DNA of 64,000 nucleotides, taken from NCBI GenBank assembly GCA_003254905.1, contig QANU01057171.1:42793-106792 (forward strand). Direction: 5' to 3'. The position numbers were made by a program, and so were the translations under genes. How positions within the stretch are numbered: position 1 is the stretch's first letter; each line of letters starts with the position of its first letter. Below are positions 1-10,130 of the stretch, one piece after another. The DNA comes from Nissolia schottii. Lineage: Eukaryota > Streptophyta > Magnoliopsida > Fabales > Fabaceae. The notes beneath the pieces are model-generated. The model saw nothing but the letters and a program-made list of their open reading frames with translations. It did no database searches and was not told the DNA's origin.

Positions 1-300
1 CCAATTTTCAAATTCTTTGAAGTGGTAATCGATTAGCACGGGTTGGTAATCGATTACACTCATAAAATTTGAGTTATTTTCAAATTTTCGTGTTGGTAAT
101 CGATTACCCTAAGTGTGTAATCGATTACACACATGAAAACCACTTATTTTCAAAACTCTCGAGTTGGTAATCGATTACTCATGCAGAAAATGTTATATTT
201 TCACATTTTTTATGCTGGTAATCGATTACTGAAACCTTGTAATCGATTACTGAACTACTGGTAATCAATTACTGAAATCCAGTAATATATTACTGACACA
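1..300. repeat. Cluster of TAATCGATTA palindromic words
   Basis: About ten copies of the perfect palindrome TAATCGATTA, usually inside GGTAATCGATTAC, are spread at irregular 20-60 base spacing, some with one change (for example TAATCAATTA, TAATATATTA). The cluster sits in the B LTR upstream of the conserved core, the position where other LTRs in this window hold a different palindromic word. The cluster probably begins before the window. Confidence 0.85.
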
Positions 301-987
301 ACAAAGTATTTTCCAAGTGTTGCAAACCCTAGAGAAGTGTTGCTAAATGATTTTAGGATTTTAGCAAAAGTGTTAGACTTGTTAGAATGAAAACCTTATG
401 AGCCATTACGCATGATATCAATAACAAGTGCTAACTATTAAACTCTAAGGTAAAAACACTTGAACCTTCAATATGATGATCGGTTGATCGTTGCAATTCA
501 TCGGTTGTGTCTTTGCCTTTTTCTTGCTTTTTGTTGACGTGAGTTGTCTTCATCAAAACCAAGCCATCAATGGTCAGAGAAAGAATCTTCTTCACACGGT
601 ACGCATGAGAGAGTCTCAAAGTTAGCATGCATAAAGTATGAAATGAATGAATATGAAATGGTATGATGAATGAGTATGTAATGTATAAGTATAGGATAAT
701 GTATATGAGCATGTGTATGAAGTAAATACCATCAAGAGAACGCTCGAGACGGCTATATATGTACGTAAGAAAAGTTAACAAGCACGAGAACTAAGATAAG
801 CAAGACTAGTTCCCCAGCCACCAAGTAAAGTAGATAAAGCCATTCAGGACCTTAGGCCAGATAATAATCAGTAGGATGTTAGTATGCATGTTCACTTAGA
901 AACACCTGAGAGACCTGGTTGATAAGTGAGAAAAGAGATCCCCTATGCTAAGGTTAACCACTGAGGACGACTGTTCTCACCCCCACT
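1..987 (+). mobile_element. Element B, left part of 5' LTR (Ty3/gypsy)
   Basis: This is the left part of a gypsy LTR whose first bases lie upstream of the window. It carries the shared LTR core: a CCGTC...GACGG-type hairpin at 729-752 (here CCATC/GACGG), a conserved block at about 780-900, and hairpin TGAGGAC-GACT-GTTCTCA at 962-979. T1 is inserted directly after 987 and duplicates ccact (983-987 and 28419-28423). The LTR resumes at 28424 and ends at 28890, followed by a PBS, so this is a 5' LTR. Reading frames here are short and look incidental. Confidence 0.75.
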
Positions 988-1997
988 TGTAACAGCCCGA
1001 CTTTTTCCCTTCACCAGGACTCCGCATAATAAATAATTAAGAATATATTAATAAGGAAAAGATAAGATAAAAATGAAATAAAATTCAAGTATTAATTTTA
1101 ATTCCTGTAATATTAGTTAAAAATAATAAGTTTGCGATCTCGTGGCGTTCGGTGACGTTCGGGTCGATATTACGTTATTCTTAGAATTTAATCACGACTC
1201 ACAGGAGTCTGTAAAATACACTAATATGAAAATAAATTCGAGAATATCTCAACAAAGATTTAAATATTAATAAGAAAAATTAATAGGTCACAACGGTATG
1301 TCCGAAATATTTTTAGGACTTTCGGACATAAATAGTTAGTGAGCAAACACGACCGAAAACACACAGAGATAAGTAAAGCACATGGATGGCCAAAGGCCCA
1401 AAACCACCCACGGCCAGCCCTCACCCACGAGACCACACACACACTTTATTCTATTTGCCTTCATAAGTTTCCTAACCTAAAGCCATCCAAAGCTCCATCA
1501 AACTTGCCACTCAAATCCATCTTTACCTTGATTATATTCCTCTAATTTCACACACATAAAGAAGACAAGCAAGAGTAGTTTGTGAGTTTCTCTTCACTTG
1601 GAGGAAAGAACACCAAGCCTCCATAACCTAGGTTTCCATAATTATTCAAGGGTTTTCACTTCTTGGCCAAGAGAACTCAAGCAAGCAAGCAAAGCTTAAT
1701 TTCATCCTTCCTCCATCATCAAGAAGCTCTTTAGGAAGTGGGTCACTCTAGTTCTTCACCTCTTTGATGGTGGATGATTGTTTATGTGATTATGTGTATG
1801 TGTGATGATTCTTTGATTTTATGCTTATGTATGTTAGAAATGATGCTAGGGCTTAGGAAGATGATTCTGAAGGGTCTTATGACCTGGATTAGATAGGATT
1901 ATTATGTGTGAAATATGTGTGAAAACTCAAGAAAGTGCCATGGGAGAAAGAGGAAGAAAATGGGAGAAAAAATGCAGTCAGTTTTTCAGTTTCGCCC

Positions 1998-2335
1998 AGT
2001 GACCGCTGAGCGGCCTCTGGCGCCGCTGAGCGGAATACATCAAGAATTTTCAAATGTGAACTCCAGAGCACTGAGCGGAAGGTGGTTACCGCTGAGCGGT
2101 CTGCAGTCTACCGTGGAAAAGGATAAGGATGGGGAGATATTTTTCTTAAAGGATAAAGTCGGTGGAGATATTTTAAAAAGTTGTCAGACTGCTGAGCGAT
2201 GGGACTCTTACCGCTGAGCGATAAGATTCCTACCGCTGAGCGGACATGTTTTAAGTGCTGAGCGCGGGGGCTCAAACCGCTGAGCGCGAGGGCTCAAATC
2301 GCTGAGCGGACAGTAGTTGCCACTGAGAGGCCTGA
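1998..2335. repeat. CGCTGAGCG word cluster in T1 5' LTR
   Basis: About a dozen copies of CCGCTGAGCGG or variants (CGCTGAGCGA, TGCTGAGCGC) occur at irregular spacing. The word is an inverted repeat around a central G (CCGCT-G-AGCGG). The matching cluster in the 3' LTR is at about 26536-26850. Confidence 0.85.
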
Positions 2336-3128
2336 GACCATAATGTCTTATGGAACCCCTCTTGAGGCACATAATCTGATACTCAATGCTATAACTATGA
2401 TTGATAACTGAAATAGATGAAGCATATGCCGTATGTGAATATGTGAAGTATACGCAGTATATGAACATGTGAATTACATGTAGTATGTGACATAAGGTGT
2501 AGCAATTCATGCATTCATGATAAGCCAAGTTTAAAGGATTAGAAGTAACCATGAGATAAGTAAAGATTCTGAAATGAACCATAGGAAACAAGTATGCCAT
2601 GCTGCAGATACTGAAAAGAAATGAATTCTGAACTGCTGCTGAAAATGCTGAAAAGGCTAAATGCCAAATGCTGAAAAGGCCGTGATCACGAGAGCCAAAC
2701 CATGATCCCACTTCAGGAGGTCAAAGAAGCATCCTGAATGTGAAAGCTCGCCACAGGTGGTGTCGATATGGTATACCTGGAGGTGTGCGGTTACCACACC
2801 TAGCATTGTCGAAAGGGGGCAAGCTAAGGTGGGGGTACAATATCCGCCCACTGCCGAGAGGTCCCGAGGGAGCACACGGCAGGTGGAAGCCCACCGCAGG
2901 AAGGTCGAAAAAGGGCCTACACTAAGGGTGCGAGGTTATTCCGTCATAGTATTGTCAAAAGAGGACAATGCTATGGTGGGAATAACATATATTCCAAAAG
3001 CAGGTTTATTCTGTTATGCAGGTTTATTCTGTTATGCATATGTTCATTCTGTTAGGCATGAATATCAAGCATGTTTATTATGTTATGTATGGATATCTGT
3101 AATGTATGATTCTGCTGTTATGTCATTA

Positions 3129-3382
3129 CCGTCAAGAGAACGCTCGAGACGGATATGTATGTAAACGTAATGTTAACCAGCATGAGAACGTAGTAAGCAA
3201 GAGTAGTTCCCCTATCACATAGTAATGTAGATAAAGCCATTCAGAACTTAGGCCAGATAATAATTAGTAGGATGTTTAGTATGCATGTTCACTTAGAAAT
3301 CTCTGAGCGGCCTGAAGTCTGACCTAATATGAGACGAGACTCAGGAACTAAAGTTATTTCCACTGAGAACCTACCGTTCTCA
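3129..3382 (+). promoter_or_regulatory. LTR core with two short hairpins (T1 5' LTR)
   Basis: Hairpin 1 (3129-3152) is CCGTC, AA, GAG, AACG, CTC, GA, GACGG: two nested stems. Hairpin 2 (3364-3382) is TGAGAAC, loop CTACC, GTTCTCA: a perfect 7-bp stem. The sequence between them (for example the AGATAAAGCC and AGTATGCATG blocks) recurs in almost every gypsy LTR of the window although the rest of the LTRs diverge. Function is unknown. RNA structure in the transcribed leader is my inference. Confidence 0.6.
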
Positions 3383-3395
3383 TTCCCACTGCCTT

Positions 3396-3461
3396 ATGAC
3401 TTCAGGTACTGATGATGATTCATACTTTGAGGATGCTGACGAGCCGCCAGCTGAGCCATGA
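3396..3461 (+). CDS. LTR short acidic ORF (T1 5' LTR)
   Basis: This is a 21-codon reading frame starting MTSGTDDDSYFEDADE and ending with TGA. It begins 14 bases after hairpin 2. The start lies in TTATGACTTCAGG, which also resembles a 3' splice site (pyrimidine-rich tract then CAG|G). Frames with the same start context and an acidic composition occur at the same place in the other gypsy LTRs. It could be a real short peptide, an upstream ORF, or the start of an exon after a splice acceptor. Expression is not shown by sequence. Confidence 0.45.
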   Translation: MTSGTDDDSYFEDADEPPAEP

Positions 3462-3890
3462 GCGGCCATGACAGGAGATGAACTTAAAGATAGATAGATG
3501 TCAGGAATTTTTGCTAAGGGCATACTGAGTAGGATTCCAGTAGCCCTTGTATTTTGGATCATGTATTTGGTATTTTGGTTTATGCACATGTTATGTATAT
3601 CTTACTTATTGTATATACAACTATGTGACTGCTATGATGGACCACATGAATGTATATTAGATGTGTTATTACTATACTGTTATACGCCTTGTTATATTTG
3701 TTCTTTCCAACGCATGGCTCTATTTTAGTAATTATTCAATGCAAATGAAAAGTTTAAAATTGGTCCCTATTTTTTTAAGCAACTATTTTCGAAAGATAAC
3801 AATGGACTAAGGTATTCCGACCAGGTAGAAAACAACCTAGTGAGCATTGTTTACTGCATACGGGTAAACAGTTAGCTAGGGTGTTTCATT

Positions 3891-3902
3891 TGGTATCAGA
3901 GC
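3891..3902 (+). other. T1 primer-binding site (initiator Met tRNA type)
   Basis: TGGTATCAGAGC begins two bases after the 5' LTR end. It is complementary to the 3' end of plant initiator methionine tRNA, the usual primer for Ty3/gypsy elements. Confidence 0.9.
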
Positions 3903-4057
3903 AATTTGGTCCAAAAGAGCCTGAGGACTGAGCTGCACTATGCTTTCGAGCATGATTACGGTGTATGTTCCAGCTAAGTGGTATGTGCAGAGTTTCTGTG
4001 TACTTGCCTCTTTTGAAACTGATTACCTCGAAACTGTGCAGGTACTACATATTAGAC

Positions 4058-4086
4058 ATGCCGCCCCGCAGGGATAATACACAGCG
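4058..4086 (+). pseudogene. T1 gag, first codons (split by D)
   Basis: The gag start codon is at 4058. The reading MPPRRDNTQR is cut at 4086 by insertion of solo LTR D and continues after the duplicated cagcg at 7232. The same N-terminus (MPPRRDYTQQ) opens B gag at 29060, which supports this start. Confidence 0.85.
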
Positions 4087-5285
4087 TGTAACAACCTGAC
4101 TTTTTCCCTCAATTAAAATGCTATATAAGAAAGAATTAAAAATATAATAATAAGGAATAGTTGAGAGAAAATCAAAATAAAATTCAAATATTAATTTTAC
4201 TTCTGTAATATTAGTTAAAAATAATTCTTTGACGATCTCGTGACGTCCGGTAACGTTCGGATCGAAATTAGGGTTTTATTGTAATTTCCTTATGACTCAC
4301 CGAGTCTGTAAAATAGATGAATATGAAATTAAATGTAAGAATAATTCATTTAAGATTTAAATATTAACTGGGATAATTAATAGGTCACAACAGTATGCCC
4401 GGAATATTTTTAGGACGTCCGGACATAAACAATTAATGAACAAACATAACCTAAAAAACACTAAGGGCAAAATTGGAAAACTAATTATGACCCAAGGCCA
4501 TTAAGCCCACGGCCAACCTCCCAAAATCGAAGCCCTCATCCCAAAATTCCCTAAGTTTCCATTTCTTCAAAAACTTCCAAAAACCTAAAGCTTTCTAAAT
4601 TTCTCCAAAGCTCCATCAAGGTGAAATCATCATCCTTTGTTCTTCATCACTGTAAATCACTCTCAAATCACTCAAGGAAGCAAGCTAGCATCATGGCTAG
4701 AAAGCCTCTTCAAGTGGAATCCAAGAATGTAAGGTTTCAAACCCTAAAACTCCATAACCTAGGGTTTTACTCTTTCTTGACAAAGAAGAGTTCAAGCAAG
4801 CCATCAAGCATCAATCTCATCATCATAATTCATTCTTAAGTCCCTAAGGAAGGCAAAGCAAGCATAGTTGGTAAGTTTCATCCCTTGGTGAAGAACCAAG
4901 CTTCCATGGCCATATTTGCCCTAATTATGTCAAGTTTTCATTTTAGGTCAAGGAATCCTCAAGCAAGCAAGCAAGGCTTGATTTCATCTTTTCCTAGCAT
5001 TAACAAGCTCTTGAGGAAGTGGGTAACCCTAGCTCCTCACCTCTTTGATGGTGAATGGTTGTATGTGATGCTATGTGTATGTTGATGATTATACTTGAGT
5101 TTATGCTTATGTGTATGTTAGCAAGTTTGGTTAGGTTAGGAAGACAATTCTAAAGGGTCTTATGACCTGAATTAGATAGGATTATTGTGTTGGAATTATG
5201 TGTGAAACTCAAGCAGGTGCCATGGGAAGCAAGGAGAGAAAAATGGAAGAGATGAGCAATTCGGTTTGCATGTCTCGAACAGGGG

Positions 5286-5490
5286 TCGCTGAGCTGCGTC
5301 TCAGGCACCGCTGAGCGAGACATGGCTTACGTGGAAAGTTGAAAAGATATTTTTAAATTAAGGCGGTGGAAGAAGGCTCGAGAAAATTCAGCCGCTGAGC
5401 GATGAGGTTAGTACCACTGAGCGATACCACCTCTATCGCTGAGCGGAGGAGCTCAAACCGCTGAGCGAACAACAGTTTTCGCTGAGCGGC
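5286..5490. repeat. CGCTGAGCG word cluster in D
   Basis: About seven copies of CGCTGAGCG or near matches (CCGCTGAGCGA, CACTGAGCGA) occur at irregular spacing, at the same relative place as in T1. Confidence 0.8.
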
Positions 5491-6715
5491 TTGAGACTAA
5501 GGAAAGCTGATGGCACCCTCTTGAGGCTCATAGTATGGTATGGATGCTGTAATGAAGATTGATAGTTGAATTGGATGCACGTGTATGCTGTATGTCATGA
5601 AATAGTATTGACCATGCATGTTATGTGTACTTTATGATGAAATCTATGATATATCGTGCATTCATGAGACACTTAGTTAAAGACATGATAATAAACTCAG
5701 AGATAAGTAAATATGCTGAAATGAACCATAGGGAAACCAGTATGCCATGCTGCAGGTACCATTAATGCTGCTGAACTAGGGCCAATGCCCAATGCTGCTG
5801 AATAAGGGCCAATGCCCAATGCTGCTGAAATATGGCTATATGCCACATGCTAAAAAAGGCTATATGCCCATGCTGAAAGGCCGTGATCACGTGAGCCACT
5901 ATGATCCCACTTCAGGAGGTCGAGGCATCCTGAATGTGGAAGCCCGCCACAGGTGGTGTCGAGATGGCATACCTGGAGGTGTGCGGTTACCACGCCTATG
6001 CATTGTCGAAAGGGGGCAAGCTTAGGTGGGGGTACAATATCCGCCCACTGTCGAGGGGTCCCGAGGGGGCACACGGCAGGTGGAAGCCCACCGTAGTAAG
6101 GTCCAGACAGTGTCGGCCTATACTAAGGGTGTGAGGTTATTCCGTCATACTAGTGTCAACAGAGGACATTACTATGGTGGGAATAACACCTATTCTGTTA
6201 TGCTGTTGTATTCTGTTACACTGTTATATGCTGCTATGCTGTTATATTCTGTCATGCTATTTTATTCTGTTATTCTGCTACATTCTGTTAGACATGTTAT
6301 GCCGATGATTCTGCTGCATGTACTCTGCGGAACTCTGTTATGTCTGTACTGGATGATTCTGTGATGCATATTTGAGTGATTCTATTATGCTGAGTGTACT
6401 CTGATTATATGCTGTTATTCAGTTTGATTTGAATATATAATCTGCTGTTATGCCGTACCGTCAAGAGCACGCTCGAGACGGCTTATACGAAATGTTAATC
6501 AGCACGAGAATGTAGTAAGCAAGAGTAGTTCCCATATCACATAATAATGCTGATAAAGCCGTTCAGATAGGCCAGATAATAAATAATAGGTTGATTAGTA
6601 TGTATGTTCACTTAGAGATCTCTGAGCGGCCTGAAGTCCGACATAATCTGATGTACGACTCAGGAACTAAGGTTATTCCCACTGAGAACCTACCGTTCTC
6701 ATCCCCCACTGTTTT

Positions 6716-6784
6716 ATGACTTCAGGTACAGAAGAGGATGAGTCCTATTTTGAGGATGCAGAGGAGCCGCCAGATGAGCCATGA
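6716..6784 (+). CDS. LTR short acidic ORF (D)
   Basis: This 22-codon frame starts MTSGTEEDESYFEDAEE. Compared with the T1 copy it has one extra codon and several changes, but the frame, the stop position after PPxEP and the acidic character are kept. Hairpin 2 lies 14 bases upstream. Coding status is unproven. Confidence 0.45.
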   Translation: MTSGTEEDESYFEDAEEPPDEP

Positions 6785-7231
6785 GCGGCTAGAACGGGAT
6801 GAGCTGAGAGAGATAGAGTTGTTTAGTTTTTCCAAGGACTTACTGAGTAGCATTCCAGTAGTCCTTGTATTTTGGATGTGATGTACTCTGACTTATGTAT
6901 TCAGTATTACAGTTTATGTGTATGTGATGTATAATGTACTTATTACGTATACAATGATGTGACTTTGTATGGTGGACCCACTGGATGTATATCACTGATG
7001 CTAATTATGATAATACTATCCGCTTGTTTATATTTGTTTAATTCCAGCGCATGGCTCTATTTTAGTATTGATGTAATACAAGCAAAAGTTCAAAACGGGT
7101 CCTTATTTTATAAGCAATGACTATTTTCACAAGATAACTATGGACTAAGGTATTCCGACCAAGTAGACGACAACCTAGTAAGCTTTGTTTACTACGTACG
7201 GGTAAACAGTTAGCTAGGGTGTTTCACAGCG

Positions 7232-8290
7232 CACCCCAGAATTTGCAGAGCTTCATATGTTCTTAGGGAGATAGCCCAGGCTACCGCACTGATGGCAGCC
7301 TCCAATGCTCAACGCAATACTCCTCAGACAGCTCAGGAGATCGAGGCCCTGAGGTATCGGGATTTCTCTCGAGCTAATCCACCGGTGTTTGAAGAAATGA
7401 TGGATCCTGAATTGGTCCATGGGTGGATTAGGAAGCTGGAGCAAATCTTTGAGGATATTCCATGCACGGAGCAGTAGAAGGTTAAGTTTGCTTCCAGGAA
7501 GCTAGAGGGAGCAGCAAGGGAATGGTGGGACACGACCAAGCCCCAGTTTGAACAAGATGAGGCGCAGGTGACTTGGAACAGGTTTAAGGAGGTATTTCTG
7601 GACAAGTACTTTCTGCAGGAGTTGTAACACCGAAAGGAGGCAGAGTTCTTGGAACTCAAGCAGGGAGCTATGACTGTGGAAGAGTATACAACGAAGTTTG
7701 AGAAACTCTGCAGGTATTCACCGACGTACAGGTTGCATTTGAATGAGGGTTGGAAATGTGCAAAGTATCAGCGAGGGCTGAAGCCAGAGTTGAAGGTATT
7801 CTTGAATGTGGCTGGTGTACGAGATTATGCCACTTTGGTTAACAGCTGTCTGGCTCAGGAAGAGGCCAACCGAGATTTAGCTCAGGTACGCGGTGAGCGG
7901 TTCAAGAGGAGGTTTGATGAGGCCGGCATTTCCCAAGCAGAATAGAGGAAGAAGGGACCGTTTCAGGCATCAGTTGCAGGAAGAGGCAAAGGTTAGTATC
8001 CGCCGAGGCCACAGCAAGGAATGGGGAGAACCCCGAGTCATCCCCGATCAGGACCATTGGGAGCAGGATCCCCAGCAGTGAGACCTCCATCATCAGGTAC
8101 TCCGAGTCGTAGCACGCCGGAGGCTTAGCAGCAAGCCGATCCCCGCACCCCCTGTCCAAAGTGTGGCAGAGGACATTATGGAGAGTGCTTAGCAGGCCAA
8201 GGGGTTTGTTTCAGATGTGGAAAGACAGGTCATTTTGTGAGGTATTGTCCAGTAGCTCCACCATCCACCCAACGTCAGGGGAGAGTGTTC
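7232..8290 (+). pseudogene. T1 gag (decayed)
   Basis: This is the capsid/nucleocapsid gene. The retrotransposon gag domain is recognisable around 7290-7900 (for example MDPELVHGWIRKLEQIFEDI and AAREWWDTTKP). It is followed by a basic linker and zinc knuckles near 8155-8251, ending in CFRCGKTGHFVRYCP (a CCHC knuckle). A one-base frameshift lies near 7250. In-frame stops are at 7475, 7625, 7943, 7994 and 8126. Most correspond to glutamine codons changed from CAG to TAG. Gag would package the element RNA in virus-like particles, but this copy cannot make a full protein. Confidence 0.85.
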
Positions 8291-8890
8291 ACCATGGCAA
8301 CTGAGGAAGTTCAAAAGGGAGACGGTCTGATTTTGTGTAAGCGCACCCTTTATGGGAGGACTTTGATTGTATTGTATGATTCTGGACCGTCACACTCCTT
8401 TATATCCTACGATAGTGTGGAGGAGTTGCAATTATCTCTTACGACACTGCCGTATACGCTTGCTGTATCCACACCCACTGCACCGCCGGTTAAGACTTGT
8501 CAAGTATGTCTGCGATGTCCTTTTCAGCTGCAGGAAAGAGAGTTCATGGCTGATTTAATCTGTCTTCCCCTAGTAGGACTGGATATGATACTAGGGATGG
8601 ATTGGCTGAATGCCAACCAGGTTGTTCTCGACTGTGCCAGGAAGCTGGTTACTTTTCCCTCTATAGTTACCAGCTCAGTAGCTTCGGAGGAGGAGTTGCC
8701 GATTCTTTATTGCTGTCAGTTAAGAGATCAAGGGTATGTTTTCTTTGCATCGTAAGAGGTGGAAGTTGCAAAACGGGAAGTCAAGGATATTCCGGTAGTC
8801 CAGGACTATGCAGATGTTTTTCCTGATGACATTCCGGAGTTTCCACCGAAGGGGGAGGTAGAGTTTTCTATTAACCTGGTGCTGGTGCTG
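8291..8890 (+). pseudogene. T1 pol: aspartic protease region
   Basis: The frame continues from gag. The protease active-site motif is VLYDSGPSHSFIS near 8365-8405, with DSG in place. A typical downstream segment LVGLDMILGMDWL follows near 8570-8605. A stop is at 8753-8755. A one-base loss in the CTGGTGCTGGTG stretch near 8885 puts the following RT in another frame. Confidence 0.85.
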
Positions 8891-9624
8891 GACCTATTTC
8901 CATTGCGCCATATCGTATGTCTCCGTTGGAACTGCAGGAGTTGAAAAAGCAGTTAGAAGAATTACTGAGGAAGCAGTTCATTCGGCCAAGTGCATCACCG
9001 TGGGGAGCACCAGTGTTATTTGTGAAGAAAAAGGATGACACTATGAGAATGTGTGTCGACTACAGGCAGTTGAACAAAGTGACAATTAAGAACAAGTATC
9101 CATTACCTAGAATTGATGATCTTCTAGACCAGTTGAAGGATGCTAAGATCTTCTCGAGGATTGATTTACGGTCTGGCTACCACCAGATTAGAGTACGGGA
9201 GGAAGATATAGCTAAGATGGCGTTCCGATCCCGTTATGGACATTATGAGTTTACGGTAATGTCTTTTGGACAGACGAATGCTTCCGCAATCTTTATGGAC
9301 TACATGCATAGGATCTTCCGTGAGTATCTGGATGACTGCGCCATTGTCTTTATCGATGACATTCTAATGTACTCGAAGAGTGAAGAGGAGCACACTAGAC
9401 ATCTGCAGATAGTGTTGGAGATTCTAAGAGCTAAGAAGTTGTATGCTAAGCTCTCTAAGTGTGAGTTTTGGGCCAGAAAAGTGCAGTTTCTTGGTCATGT
9501 GATCTCAGATCAGGGAGTATCAGTGGATCCCAGTAAGGTTGAAGCAGTCAGAACGTGGGAGAGACCCACTTCAGTTACAGAGTTACGGAGCTTTTTGGGA
9601 TTTGCTGGATATTATTAGAGATTT
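8891..9624 (+). pseudogene. T1 pol: reverse transcriptase
   Basis: The RT domain is open from about 8917 to 9615. Landmarks in order: [35 protein letters not shown], the catalytic FIDDIL (the YxDD box), [17 protein letters not shown], and FLGFAGYY. The stop at 9616-9618 follows GYY and precedes RFIQGFS, so it is a premature stop (TAG, probably from a CpG-containing CGG). It would copy the element RNA into DNA. Membership in Ty3/gypsy is clear. Confidence 0.92.
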
Positions 9625-10130
9625 ATCCAGGGATTCTCACAGATTGCGTTGCCATTGACGAAGTTGACTAGAAAGGGAGGAAAGATGGTTTGGTCCGCAG
9701 AATGTGAAAGAAGTTTCTGCGAACTGAAGAAGAGATTGACCACCGCTCCAGTACTACTGTTGCCTGATCCCCAGGAACCTTTCGAGGTATACTGTGATGC
9801 GTCAAGTGCTGGACTTGGATGTGTGTTGATGCAACGACGCCAGGTGATAGCCTATGCCTCTCGACAGCTGAAGCAGCATGAGGTAAACTACCCCACTCAT
9901 GATCTAGAGTTGACTGCGGTAGTTTTTGCATTATCTGGAGGCATTATCTGTATGGAGTTCGGTTTGAGGTATATTCAGATCACAAAAGTATGAAATACCT
10001 GTTTGACCAGAAGGAATTGAATATGCGTCAGAGGAGGTGGATTGAATTTCTTAAGGATTATGACTTCAATCTCAATTATCACCCTGGGAAGGCTAATGTA
10101 GTGGCTGATGCTTTGAGCCAGAAGTCTTTG
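9625..10130 (+). pseudogene. T1 pol: RNase H
   Basis: RNase H follows [15 protein letters not shown] (first Asp) near 9780, then [13 protein letters not shown] and a catalytic region, then [10 protein letters not shown] near 10100. A small deletion at about 9930 shifts the frame within the domain. Downstream residues starting [10 protein letters not shown] are in the new frame. Confidence 0.85.

Larger units (their letters stand above)
988..3888 (+). mobile_element. T1 5' LTR
   Basis: The LTR starts TGTAACAG and ends GTGTTTCA, with the PBS two bases later. It contains a donor-like GTGGGTCACTCTA (1738-1750), a CGCTGAGCG cluster (about 2000-2335), hairpins at 3129-3152 and 3364-3382, a short acidic ORF (3396-3461), and a terminal block shared with the other LTRs (about 3705-3888). 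Most other frames across it, on both strands, are short and not conserved between the two LTR copies. Confidence 0.92.
4087..7226 (+). mobile_element. D: solo LTR (gypsy, T1-related) in T1 gag
   Basis: D is 3140 bases, TGTAACAACC...GTGTTTCA, flanked by cagcg at 4082-4086 and 7227-7231. It has no PBS, coding region or second LTR, so it is a solo LTR left by LTR-LTR recombination. It is related to the T1 LTR but diverged. It holds GTGGGTAACCCTA (5019-5031), a CGCTGAGCG cluster, hairpin 1 (6458-6481), hairpin 2 (6683-6701) and a short acidic ORF. Small frames at 4621-5085 and 5792-6364 look incidental. Confidence 0.93.

Noticed and set aside
2000-2335. CRISPR-like array from regularly repeated CGCTGAGCG words
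   Set aside because: Spacing is irregular, words are only about 9-11 bases, spacers are not of constant length, and the setting is a plant LTR.
2208-2711. 167-codon minus-strand frame in T1 5' LTR (and the 266-codon frame at 26426-27226)
   Set aside because: The frame lengths differ between the two LTR copies because of stops, and the sequence follows the word repeats. It is antisense with no family match.
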